This document shows positions 40,390 through 52,189 of a stretch of DNA of 64,000 nucleotides, piece after piece. Source of the DNA: Bromus sterilis (Eukaryota; Streptophyta; Magnoliopsida; Poales; Poaceae). Below the pieces are notes generated by a model, which saw only the letters and a list, made by a program, of their open reading frames with translations, had not been told where the DNA came from and did no database searches. The stretch is from contig OX465596.1 in NCBI GenBank assembly GCA_950022295.1, forward strand, positions 130,366,501 to 130,430,500, written 5' to 3'. A program made the position numbers and the translations under genes. The stretch's first letter is position 1. Each line of letters opens with the position of its first letter.

Positions 40390-43295
40390 TAACATAGCCA
40401 AACAACGTTTGCTGGGATGTGGAGGACATGGCTGTTTGGGTTTATTTGAGAGGCATGAATATGAGGTGGTAGGATCAAGCAATCGTTCTATCATATACCT
40501 AGGCGCGAGTGAGCTGGAAGTTATAAGCATGATATATGCTCCCCCTTACCTGATAAGAAGACGAAACCGAAGGCGTAGTCGATCGCAAGCTCGCATCGTC
40601 TCCGAGAGGTACCCGCGGAAGCTCACAAGAGGTAAAAACTAGAAAATGCAATCGACTAGCAAGAATCTATTACTACGAAGCAATCACCAGCAAACAACAT
40701 CAAGAAGATAACACGAGACAACGCACGGTATCGCATCTATCGTCGAGAGCGGTTACTAACAGGTTAAGTGGAGTATTCGTCACACACGAGGATACCACAC
40801 ATTTACAATGCTTCAAGTTGTTTAGCTACACAACATGAGCAAAGGTTATTAACATGGCATATCACACAATCATGGAAAGTGGTGAAGCATAAGATAAACT
40901 ACCTATGCTAGTCAATTTAGGTGAGGCACAACCTAAACATGGCATTCCACTAAGTGCCCCACGATGATTAAAGCATTTGGTACTGTTCTGTCCTAAACCA
41001 TATTTTAGGTTGGTTAACAACAGTAAACAATAGCATAAACACAAGGTACATGAAATTCTAATCAAGTTACATATAAAGAACACCCCAAACAGAGTTACGG
41101 TTAAAAAGATAAAAGCAATACAAGTTACGGGCACAATCTGCCAACATTAGGTAGCACACCTTAGAGCAACAAATAAACAAGAAAAAGGTTGTAAACATGC
41201 ACACAAATGATATGCAACTAAAGTATACATGGCAGGTTAGGTATGGCAAAAGGAATCATGCAAATAGGCATCATGGTTCACTAGTTATAAGCAACACAAG
41301 AAGCTATAAAACAATACTAGTCAAGGACTTAGTGAAAATCAGGAAAACAGGGCAGAAACTGTTAATTTCATGATGTATAAATAGGGGTAAAGCTATATTC
41401 AAAAGTACAACAACATGACATAGAAATATGTGGGCCTGAAGTAGACATGATGGTGATCAGGTACAAATAAGAATCAAGGTCATAGGCATCACAGTTCAAA
41501 AGATATTAAGCGCGCAACATGGCTTCTGAAAGTTACAGACTTAGTGAAAAACAGAGGTGGCTATCAAAAACAGCCGGATAACAACTTTGGAGCTGCATAT
41601 AACTATGACCAGGAATGCTAACATGACAATGCAATACATATAATGGAAGTAGAGACGACATAGATCAAAATGACATATTGCAATGCTCAATAGGATGCAC
41701 GGTTAAAAAGATACAAGGCAGCAAAGTTTGCAACTTTATATAAGCAGCAGCACATGTCATCAGGGTCACCACTTTGGATCAAGAATTAATATAGTTACAG
41801 CAGGCAAACATGGCAAAGGAATGCATCTAATTGTGGTGCACATGATGCTTAACACATAGAAGAAAGATTCAATAGTATAGGACTCATGGATGTGACACAA
41901 TCATCAACCAAAGTTGCAATAAAATAACAGCAGCAACAATTAACAGAAATTAGCAGCAATTAACAGTCTGGTGCCCACTTCAATAGAGGATTTATACATG
42001 CCAATCAATCCAAACATGATAAATAATTATACTACCATCTAGAGCACCGAGAGCATGACAATCCAAAAAAAGAATCATGTCAATCCTATCTACTAGCTAA
42101 CGGGAAATCTCTTTGCAAGAGAGACATTTCAAACAACAATTTTAGGACTTAGAAATTTTACAGGGGTGGGGAGCTCACGGGGCTGATCGGCCATGGCGGG
42201 ATGAATCGGACCGGATCCACGAAGAAGAGGGCACGGGAGGTCACGGGAGGTGCGGGGATGGCCGGAGATGGCCGGATCCGGACCGGGGAGCGACGAGGGG
42301 GGCTCCATGGCGGCGTGGTGCGGCGAGCTCCGAGCTCGGCCTCCATGGCCATGGCGAGCTCGGACCGAGGCCATGGTGGGCTTCCTGCACAGGGGAAGGG
42401 AAGGACGTGAGGGAGAGGAGAAGGAGGAAGGGGAGGCCAGGGCTCACAGGAGGAGAGGCGTGGCGGGCGGCAGCCGGAGTGCGGCGGCGCGGCGGCTAGC
42501 TCGTCGGAGCTCAGGCGCGCGAGCGAGGGCGGTGGCTCAGCCCGATCCGGGCCTAGGGCAGGCCGCGTCGGCGGAGCAGCGGGCCCTGCGGGGCCCAAGC
42601 GGTGCAAGATGGCGGCTGGAGCTTTGGGGCGACGACATGGCGCGCTGAGAGCCCTCCGTTGGCTATATCCGTTGGCCAGAATCAGATCTGGCTAGGGTTG
42701 GATGAAAAATGGGGCTATAGCTGCGAAAATTGGGGTGATTTGGGCAGATCTGGAAAGGTGGAGGGGGTGGCTGCAATTTTGGCTTAGGGGAAATCCTAGA
42801 AAGGGTTGGGAGAGTGGTGGTCTTTATATAGGTGGTCTGGCTGCAATTTGCGCAAACGCCCTCAGGTTTTCTCCTCGCATCCGGTACTCCACGTTTCTGA
42901 CCGCCGGGAGCGCATACGACCTCCAATTCGGAGAAATCTCGAACCACGCGCTCAGCGCGGCGATCCCGTCAATCGTACCTCAATTTGACACCGTTTCGAG
43001 AAAAAAATTCCGGGCCAGATAAATAAATCCATTTAATTATTAAATGGCGTTTTCTCGTTCCCATGGTGATGACCGGTCTTGTGCCCGAAGTTGCGACGGT
43101 GCTCGGGACCCGGTGTCGCAACGGTCGTGTGCCATTGGGAAGAGGTTTGGTCACGCATCCGATACGAGAAAAAGGGGGGGAAATATTCACCAACTAATAA
43201 ATCGGCGAAGAAAATACTGCAAACAATTCTAACAAGCTATAAAATAAAGCAACAAACAATTTTTTGAATTTGGGTGAAAATCTCGGGCTGTTACA
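40390..43295 (-). mobile_element. Family X LTR, reverse strand, first part
   Basis: On the reverse strand it starts at 43295 with TGTAACAGCCCGAG and is collinear with the solo LTR from 36277 to about 38920 up to the solo insertion. Its TATA box is at 42822-42831 and its GC-rich block at about 42160-42650. cgccc (43296-43300) would be the target duplication inside element H; the left partner is lost. Confidence 0.93.
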
Positions 43296-44277
43296 CGCCC
43301 TCTGGCCCATGTTCTAGCTCCGAGACTCTTCGCGTGCGTGGATTTTCTAGGAATTTTCTTGAAATTTTCTGAGATGCTTAAATTTCCCTTTTCCTGCACA
43401 TAAAAAAGTCATACATGCAGCTCTGCTGAAAACAACGTTAGTCCGGGTTAGTTTCATTCAAATCATGCAAGAATGAGGTCAAAAAAATAGAAAAAGTATT
43501 TGGAAAAGTCGATACGGTTGAGATGTATCAACTCCCCCAAGCTTAGCATATTGCTTGTCCTAAAGAAACTCAGTTCAACGAACTGGATGCGACAAAGAAA
43601 ATTTTGAAAAACTCTTTTGCTTCATGAGATGTGCATAAGCCTGCAGTACGAACAAGTCTAACAAGTATTGGAGCAATTATACAAAGACAATCCATGAAGC
43701 AATATTTCTTTCTTATGAAAAGCTCTCAAACGGCTAAGAATAAATAATATGCAACTGAAAATCATGACAGGATCACAATGCACATGAATTAAACATAATA
43801 AAGTGGTATCGCTCTTGCCCCCATAAGTGAAGTAAAACATAAATGCAGAAGACCCCTCGGAGTTTCAAAGGAGACTAGAAATAAGTATTTCAGAATGAGC
43901 AATATCACAATCATGCAGAGGAGAATGTGGTACTTTGGGACAATGCACATTACACTCAGAATGACAATTATGCTCTCAATAGTTTGTGCTTTGGAATAAG
44001 GAGGTGGATACTCTCAAACCATGGCTTTTAATGGCGAGGCTGAAAACCCGTGGTTGGAAGCAAAGACTAAAGAAGTACCAGAGCTCCTGATTTTGAAAAC
44101 AGAGATAAAATGCTTTTGGGGAGTGTAACTTTCCAGTCAACGGTAAACGATTAAAGTTCTCAATATCTTCCATACCAACCATATTAATGGTGGTTCCCAT
44201 GCTTTTTGTGCTATGCCTGAACTTGTGTTCCCTATGCACCAATCATAGACGGTCTTTGGCCAGCAATGATTGCTGGG
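43296..44277 (-). mobile_element. Element H: LTR end and adjacent 3' internal region
   Basis: 43296-43530 matches the N1 LTR from about 13555 to 13792 (ctgcacataaaa, ctctgctgaaaacaacgttagtccggg in pieces) and ends agatgtatca. 43531-44277 matches N1 13793-14540, beginning with the purine tract. Same orientation as the pieces at 4985 and 23204, so these are one element opened by about 38 kb of insertions. It is cut at 44277 by the first family F LTR. Confidence 0.88.
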
Positions 44278-45238
44278 TGATACGTCCCAAACATATCTAT
44301 AATTTCTGCTTGCTCTATGAACTTTTATGTGACATTGCTACATATTTTGCTATACTTTCATATCATTCTACAAATATTTGGACTAACCTACTAACTCAGT
44401 TCACCCAGTGCCAGTTTCTGTCTATTGATGTCTATAAGTTGTAGGTATTTTAACCCAATTTTCAGAGCCCCAAAAATTCCAGAAAAATCATATAAAAAAT
44501 CAGCATGACAGAAGCTTCCGGAGCCCCGAAGGAGGGTCAGGGGGCCCCACCAGGAACCCATGCGTCCTGGTGGCACGACCACCCCTTGGTCTCGCCAGGT
44601 GGCCGCCTGGGCGCCCTGGACCACACCTGGCTGCCCCTTTGGCCTATATTATCTCTTCGTCCAGGAAACCCTCGAGGAGGACCCCACATCGCAAAATACC
44701 TCTCTGTTCCGCAGCCGCTGCGCTTCCAACACCGGGAGCACCAGAAGACTCCTTCCCTGCACCCTTCCATAGGCAAGAAGGACCACGACGAGCTTCTCCA
44801 CCACCATGGACGCTTCCCGGATGTGCCGTGAGTAGTACCCCTTATACCATGGGTCCATGACCCGTAGCTATGTGATGTCTTCTCTCCAATCTTGTGCTTC
44901 AATTATTAGCCGTTGTGAGCTGCCCTACATGACCAAGGCATCTATGTAATTATTTTCGTTGTTGCTATGTTGTGCTTGTTGGGATCCGATGGATTATTGG
45001 ATTATGTTCAGATCGTGATGAGTTATATATTTGGTTTACCTTTTTATATTTTGTTCTTGAGTAATTCTTGCATGTTCTCCGTTACTTTTTATTGCTTTTG
45101 CCAAGTAGTAGATAGGTACTCCAAGAGGGATTGTTATGCATGATTGTGGGTTCATGCCCCCCGTTTCTAGCTTGAGTGACAAAAACATGAGACTAGGGGA
45201 TGTGTTGTTTCCACCAGGGAGAAAACAACGGTGCTTGT
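44278..45238 (+). mobile_element. Family F LTR copy 1, truncated by copy 2
   Basis: Starts TGATACGTCCCAAAC and is collinear with copy 3 to the equivalent of 46519 (aaacaacggtgcttgt). It stops where a new LTR start appears. ctggg at 44273-44277 would be its target duplication. Contains a TATA-like cctatatt near 44643. Confidence 0.85.
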
Positions 45239-45568
45239 TGATACATCCCAAACGTATCTATAATTTCTGCTTGCTCCATGCATGTTTTGTGTGATATTGC
45301 TATGATCTAGATACACTTTCATACACTTTTGATCATATTTGGACTAACTTATTAACTCAGTGCACCACAGTGCCAGTTCCTGTTTTCTGCTGTTTTTCTA
45401 TTTCAGGTTTCCCCACATTAAAAGTGCTCCAAACATTCGGGAAAAATCAGATAAAAAATCAGCGTACCGGAAGCTTCTGGAAACACCTAGGAGGGGCCAG
45501 AGGGGACCCACCAGGGCCCCAGACGCCCTCCCGGCGAGCCCTAGGGTGCGGCCACGCCAGGGGGACGC
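45239..45568 (+). mobile_element. Family F LTR copy 2, first 330 bases only
   Basis: Starts TGATACATCCCAAACG and matches the first part of copies 1 and 3. cttgt (45234-45238) would be the target duplication. It is cut by copy 3 at 45569. Confidence 0.85.
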
Positions 45569-47173
45569 TGATACGTCCCAAACGTATCTATAATTTCTTC
45601 TTTCTCCATGCATGTTTTGTGTGACATTGCCATGTTTTGCTTGAACTTTCATACACATTTTGAGCATATTTGGACTAATCTATTAACCTAGTGCACCCAG
45701 CTGCCAGTTGCTGTTTTCTGCTGTTTTTGTATTTCAGGTTTTCCGGCCATTAAAAGTGCTCCAAAAAATATGGAAAAATCAGATAAAAAATTAGCGACCC
45801 GGAAGCTTCCGGAATCACCAAGGTAGCGGAGGGGGGTCACCACCAGGAGACCAGGAGGGTCCCTGGCGCGGCCCCACCGTAGGCCGCCCCAGGAGGCCTC
45901 CTGGCTTCCTGGTGGGTCCCCTCGACACCCCCATCCGCCTATATTTAGCCCTTGGGGTGGAAACCCTCAATATCAATCTCTTTTCCGCGATCTCGCCTCT
46001 GTACCGCCGCCGCCACCGTTTCTAGAACCGGGCTGCCTGGAGAAGCTGCCCCGGCACCCTGCCCGGAGGAGGAACCCCCTCCGGGAGACCATCCATAGCC
46101 ATGGACGCCTCCCGTATGTACCGTGAGTTGTTTCCCTTGGAACATGGGTCCGTGACCAGTAGCTATGTGATGTACTTCTCTCCCCTCTTTGTGCTTCCAC
46201 TTTCAAGACCTCGTGAGCTACCTCACATGATCGAGGCACTTCTGTAATTTCTGTTGTTGCTATGCTGGGATCGGATGGATTATGAGACTATGTTCAGATT
46301 GTGATGAGTAATACATTTGGTTCTTCTCTTTTATATTTTGTTCTTGAGTAAATTCTTGCATGTTCTCCGTTGCGTATTTTACTTTGGCCATGTGATTTGT
46401 TGCAACTCCAAGAGGGAGCGTTATGCTTGATTGTGGGTTTAGCCCCTTGATGTCTAGCTTGAGTGACAGAAACATGAGACTAGGGGATGTGTTGTTGCCA
46501 CCAGGGATAAAACAACGGTGCTTGTACTCGCGGGTGCAAGGATTTTTTTACTTTACGCAAAGTTCTTTTAATGCAGTTATCTGTTGCTTTGAGTTTACAC
46601 TTTGGGTGGGATTCACAACTTAGTACCAGCGAGATGTTCTGGATAGATATCTCAAGGTAGATGATTTGTAGTAGATGCAGTTGGATTTCGGTCTACTTAC
46701 CTTGGCGTACTGCCCATTGCTTTTGAGCCATTCCTTTCTTTGCAGCATAGTTAGCATTGCGGTGCCTTCATAATTCTGTCAATTGCCCAGCTGTGATTTG
46801 TTTACCTCGCTAGCACTTTTATCGTCTTTTGGGAGAGAGACATCACTAGTGAAAATCACGGGACCCCGGTCCATCTTCACATTACTATTTACTTTCAGTC
46901 TTTACTTTCAGTTTCCACTATTATTATCCCGTGCGTTTTATCCTTTGTAAACAGCAAGGCCGGAGGAATTGACAACTCCTCTGTACTCGTTGGGAGCAAA
47001 GTTATTTGTTGCTGTGTGCAGGTCCACATCAAGCGCCATGACACCTTGTTGTATCTCCGCGAGTCCTACGGGAGACAAACCCTATCCTCTAGATAGGGGA
47101 AATTTTCTGCTACACTACATCTCACCTTCCACTTGGGGTAACCAACGAGGAGTGAGAGATCCTCACTGTATCA
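45569..47173 (+). repeat. Family F LTR copy 3 (5' LTR of the F internal region), 1605 bp
   Basis: TGATACGTCCC start, ...TCACTGTATCA end, followed by the primer site. TATA-like ctatattta at 45939-45947. gacgc (45564-45568) would be its target duplication. It is distinct from the N1/H LTR apart from the shared TGATACGT start. Confidence 0.88.
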
Positions 47174-47184
47174 AGCCAATTTCA

Positions 47185-47201
47185 TGCGCCGTTGCCGGGG
47201 A
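47185..47201 (+). other. F primer binding site, degenerate tRNA-Asp type
   Basis: TGCGCCGTTGCCGGGGA, one base short of TGGCGCCGTTGCCGGGGA. It is 11 bases after the LTR end, nearly the same spacing as in N1 (12 bases). Confidence 0.75.
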
Positions 47202-47327
47202 CTCCAGTCTACAAGATAGGGGAGTTGCACACTATCTTTTATCTTTGCTTTGTAGTCTTGTTAGTTTACCTTTTAGTTTTTAATTTTGTGTCCCTTATCG
47301 AAAATACCAAAAATACCTGCTGCTACT

Positions 47328-49360
47328 ATGGGATCCAATGAAAACACCAAGTTGTGTGACTTCATCAGTCACAACAACAGTGACTTTATCTGCACTCCTA
47401 TTGCCACACCTGCCACTTCAGCTACCTCTTATGAAATTAAACCTTCTTTGCTAAACCTTGTTATGAGAGATCAATTTTCTGGTGCTGGAGATGATGCTGC
47501 TTTAAACTTGAATAATTTTGTTGAATTATGTGATATGCAAAAGTATAAAGAAGTAGAAGGTGATGTTGTTAAGCTCAAGCTTTTTCCTTTCTCTTTGAGG
47601 GACGGAGCTAAAATATGGTTTCAATCTTTGCCTAGGAATAGCATAGATTCTTGGGATAAGTGCAAAGAACTTTTATTGGGAAGTACTACCCACCTGCTAA
47701 GATTATCCAATTGAGGAGTAACATTATGAATTTCAGGAAATTGGATAATGGACACATTGCCCAGGCATGGGAACGTATGAAGACGCTTGTCAAGAACTGC
47801 CCCACACATGGACTGACTACCTGAATGGTTATCCAGACTTTTTATGAAGGCTTGAACTTTACCTCGCGGAAACTGTTAGATTCGGCCGCGGGAGGAACTT
47901 TTATGTTAACCACACTTGGTGCTGCCACAAAGCTACTTGATGAGATGATGCTGAACTACTCTCAGTGGCACACCGAAAGATCTCCAACTGGTAAGAAGGT
48001 AAATTCTGTCGAGGAGATCTCCTCTCTAAATGGAAAGGTTGACCTTATCATGTCTCTACTTACCAAGCAAGCTCCTATTGATCCTCAGGATGTTCCTTTA
48101 AATTCTTTGGTTGCTCAGGAACAAGTAGATGTGAACTTTGTCTCTAGAAACAACTTCAACAATAATGCTTACAGGAGTAACTTTGCTAGTAATCCTAGAC
48201 CGTTTACATCCACTTATGGGAACAACAACACCTACCCTAGCAACAAGAACCCCACCTCTGAACTAGAGAGTATGCTTAGAGACTTTATCACTACCCAAAA
48301 ATCCTTCAACAAGAATGTGGAAGAAAAACTAGCTAAATTAGATAATCTTTGTTTGAAGGTAGACAACTTAGCCCTTGATGTTGAGATGTTAAAAATTAGA
48401 ACCTCTCCCCTTGAGGAGAGTAAGGTCACTCCTATTAATGCTATCCAGTTACAAATCAATGAAATAAATAGGATGATGGCTAAACTCAAAGAAAGATGGG
48501 CTAGAGAAAAAGAGGAAGAGGATAGAATTAAGAGCCTTCCTACCTACCACACAGTAGCCACTATCCAAGTAGTTGAGGATGTCCAAACAGTTAGCACCCA
48601 TCACACCCCTAGTCCCACTGGACCTACCAATGGTGATGCTACCACCTCAACCATAGATGAAGAAACCTCTATGAACAAAGAGGCTTTCAAACAAGTGAGT
48701 CTAAATGATATCACTACCTCCTTGATAGATATTAGTGACCTAGACTTTGATAACTGCACTTTACCTGAAGTTATTGGTTTCCTACAAAAGATGTCTAGAG
48801 ACCCCCACACTAGCACACTTAATCTTGCCTTCACAGAGCATATCACCAATGCTCTAATCAAAGTTAGGGAGGAGAATCTTAGACTAAAAGCCTCCATACC
48901 TAGGAAGCTAGAAGATGGTTGGGATCCTATGATAAAAATCAAATTGAATAACTTCTCTTGTTATGCTCTTTGTGATGTTGGAGCAAGTACCTCTATTATG
49001 CCCAAAAGAATGTATGATATGCTTGAATTGAAACCTTTTGATCCTTGTTCTTTCGGTGTTCGTCTTGTTGATTCTTTCGTAAAGAAGCATTTGGGGAAGA
49101 TCAACGATGTTCTTATCATTGTCAATGACAATTATGTTCCCGTTGATTTCACTATTATGGACATTGAATGTGAACCTTCTTGTCCAATTATTTTGGGACG
49201 TCCTTTTCTTCGCACAGTTGGTGCTGTTATTGATATGAAAGAAGGGATTATAAAATTCCAATTCCCTCTCAAGAAAGGGATGGAACACTTCCCTAGGAAA
49301 AATATTAAGTTCCCTTTTGAGTCCGTCACACGGGCTAGTTATTCTCTTGAAAAGACTTGA
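47328..49360 (+). pseudogene. Family F gag and aspartic protease (frameshifted, no pol)
   Basis: From the ATG at 47328 the gag core is seen (KLFPFSLRDGAKIWFQSLP). A frameshift near 47680 and a TGA at 47822-47824 (in place of a Trp codon by comparison within the motif) break it. From 47825 a 511-codon frame continues: gag C-terminus (IQTFYEGL), Asn-rich stretch, a long charged probably coiled-coil part (about residues 145-235), and a retropepsin-like domain with CDVGASTSIMP and PIILGRPFLRTVGAVID. It ends without reverse transcriptase or integrase. Compared with N1 gag the layout is the same but the sequence clearly different, so this is a second non-autonomous Athila-like family. Confidence 0.85.
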
Positions 49361-50931
49361 TCTTCTGCTTTAAGCCTAGCTAATGGCTCTAAAGAAGCGC
49401 TCTCGAGAGTCAGCCCGCAACGAATTTAGGTTTTTCTTTTTTCTTTTCTTCTGTTTTTAGTGCTCTTGATGATTGTTACTACTGTAGCAACATCATTGTA
49501 TCTTTAATTTTCAAGCTTTGTTCCTTTTATAGCCTCATACGACAAGGGAAGTGAAAGTTGTGACATGCTGTCCAGAAAACAGATTCTGTCCTCGTGACTA
49601 GAAAAATCACAAAAAATACCAGTTCATCTTTTTGAGCTGAATTTTTTACACAGCGTGCTCTATACAATTACGAAACTTTCGTATGTTCTGAGTTTTTTTT
49701 ATTTGAGTTGCAGAAGTACCCCTAAAAATTCGTTTCTACCTGCTGGTCTGTTTTTCAAAGATTTTGTCCTGTTTTGCCTTTTCTTCATTTTGCAAACCTT
49801 AAGCTTGCTTTTTCTTTGCAAAAAACTTTTGGCAATCTTGAGAAACAGTAGCTCTTCAAGTTTATATTTATTTCCAGTAGAGAAACAATTATTTTATTAT
49901 GGGCACTAACCTCTCTAATCAGTCTACAATGAGTTATGTATGAAGGGAGTTTTCAAGTGTGCGATGGAAGATGATGAAAGAAGATCTTGGGGTGTCAAAC
50001 GCTCATGCTTGGGGATGCCCATGTGCACCCCCAAGAAATATTCAAGGAGACTCAAGCGTCTAAGCTTGGGGATGCCCCCGTGCATCCCCTTCTTCATCAA
50101 CAATTATCAGTTCGTCTCTCGTTGCACTATATTTTTATCACTTCATGCGTTGTGTGCTATGCTTGGAGCGTCTCGCTCTTAGGTTTTATTTTTAGTTTTC
50201 TTTTGATTTGTTTGCTGTAGTAACAAGTTAGACCCTAGCTTACACTTTTGTGTGGGAGAGATACACGCTCCTCTTGAACTAGAACTCCTCATAGGATTTG
50301 CATGCTTATTCTTTTAGCTGTGAGTTGTTCTTTTTCTTTTCTTAGCTGCTGCTCTGTTTAGTTGTAGTGCTTTAGTTTTTCTAGAGCTTTTCTTTTGCAC
50401 TAGTTTGAACTTTCTATAGGTTGCATGTTTTATCTTGTTAGAGACTTTGCCTGTTGCACTGAGTTTTGTGTCTTGACTAGAAGTAGGTAGTTGAAGTTGT
50501 TGTTCTCTTTGTACTAGTAACTTGCAATAGTTTTGAGGTATTGACTAGAGTAATGTTTGAACTTTTGGTGTCAAGAGCTCGAGCCTATTAGTGATAGATG
50601 TCGTATTTTGGGCAATCCGTGTGTTTTTCGAAAACCAAAAACCCCTGTTGAGAACTCTAGCTACTAGATGGATCACTAACCTCTGGAGGGTTCGAATATT
50701 AGAGTACACTCACGTACCATGAGCCGAGAATGTGCAAGGATAACCAAACCCCCATACACTCCTCCTTGGGGTAATTGCCTCTTTGTGAACCTCCTGATTA
50801 GATTGAGAGTTACCGATAATAAGTGCATGAGTTCTTCGGAGTAATGTGAGTATTCGAAAGTTGACACTTCCACTCACCTATAGTTTTTCTAGCCTCTTCG
50901 GTACCGTACATTGCCATTTCTCACCTTGAGA
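49361..50931 (+). other. Family F 3' non-coding internal region, truncated
   Basis: No credible gene. A direct repeat gcttggggatgcccatg / gcttggggatgcccccg (50009 and 50068) lies in the purine-rich part. The tract stops at 50931 where LTR Z begins; tgaga (50927-50931) would be the target duplication. The F 3' LTR is not in the window. Confidence 0.65.
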
Positions 50932-52189
50932 TGTGGCACCCCGTCTCAGAGAAACCGATTTACCTCGCATTGCCACCCCAGAGATCAAGTCTTCTGGCAA
51001 TGCACAACATATTGGTACAGATACAACCGCTTCATAATAATTATACAGGTACATAGGTTCGGGATTACAAACTGCTACGAGGCATGGCGGCGCATCTCGT
51101 GCGGCAACACTATCAACATTATTTATGTCACATCTCAGGGCCTCAATACGATCGACGAAGGACTCTACGGCAGCGGAATAACGAGGTGAAGGGACTCCAC
51201 TCCACGGGGACACTGCTGGGACACTGCCTAGTTTGCGTAGTACAACTCAGCCAACTCTTTAGGTGCGACACCTCCTGCATCTGGCATGACACGCCAGGTC
51301 AGTACATGGAATGTACTTGCAAGCTCATAACAGCCAAGTCATCAGGAGAAACAATAGCATGGCAAGAATGCAAACAATAACATGGCAAACATGGAAAGAA
51401 TAATAATACCACTTATCTCATGAACACCACATGATTCATACCGCTTACCTCCGAGTCGTCCTGACTCGGTAACCGGGTCATCTCTTGACCCACCATCATA
51501 CGGGTCATAGTCTCGACCACTCAACGGGTTAAGTGTCCTCAGTTACCACCCAACCAATCACATGACCAAAGTTTCATCATTAACATCCACATTATTAAAC
51601 AGATTAGTGTTGACCATTGTGTGACCTAGTACGAACTGTGTACCATGACCGAGGACACGACTATTCGAATAGATTTTGACTCTGCAGAGTTTGTGCACGT
51701 TACCCACATTATGGAGTTCTTCCTCCATCCAGCACCCCGGTACTTGTCCCACAGGATCCTTGGAACTCGCACCGCAGGATTGGACTAGGACATCTCCAAC
51801 GAAACCCGACTACCGCGTAACCTCCCTACGGACTCACCGACACACGGTCTTGGGTATCCCTGTGGTTAGGTGTCCAAGTTACCACCAGAACCACTCGGCC
51901 ACCTTGTGGCAAACTGTCCCAACGGGGACTCCCGGGTAAACACTATGGATGTCGAGATTATCACCACCTACCTGATCAGGGTAGCGTGTGTGTGCATAAC
52001 CTCCCCTATTGGGTGATATCCATAGAAGGCACTACAATAGCACGAGTCAAGGCCCGCCCATACAAGCAAATGTGGCTGCACGGATAAGCTCGGTTCGTTG
52101 GCACTTGGTCAACGTTTATTATGTTCATTAGGTTCTAGTGAATAACAATATGAAGGCATGGCAACATGGCATAAATATGATACTACTAT
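50932..52189 (-). mobile_element. LTR Z, reverse strand, 3' part (at least 1258 bp)
   Basis: Begins TGTGGCACC on the forward strand, i.e. an LTR end GGTGCCACA in reverse. It carries a diverged reverse copy of the conserved block (51644-51695: ctctgcagagt, attcgaatagtcgtgtcc in reverse), which links it to the T/X/Y type of long LTR. Interrupted by T2 at 52190. No coding content. Confidence 0.7.
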
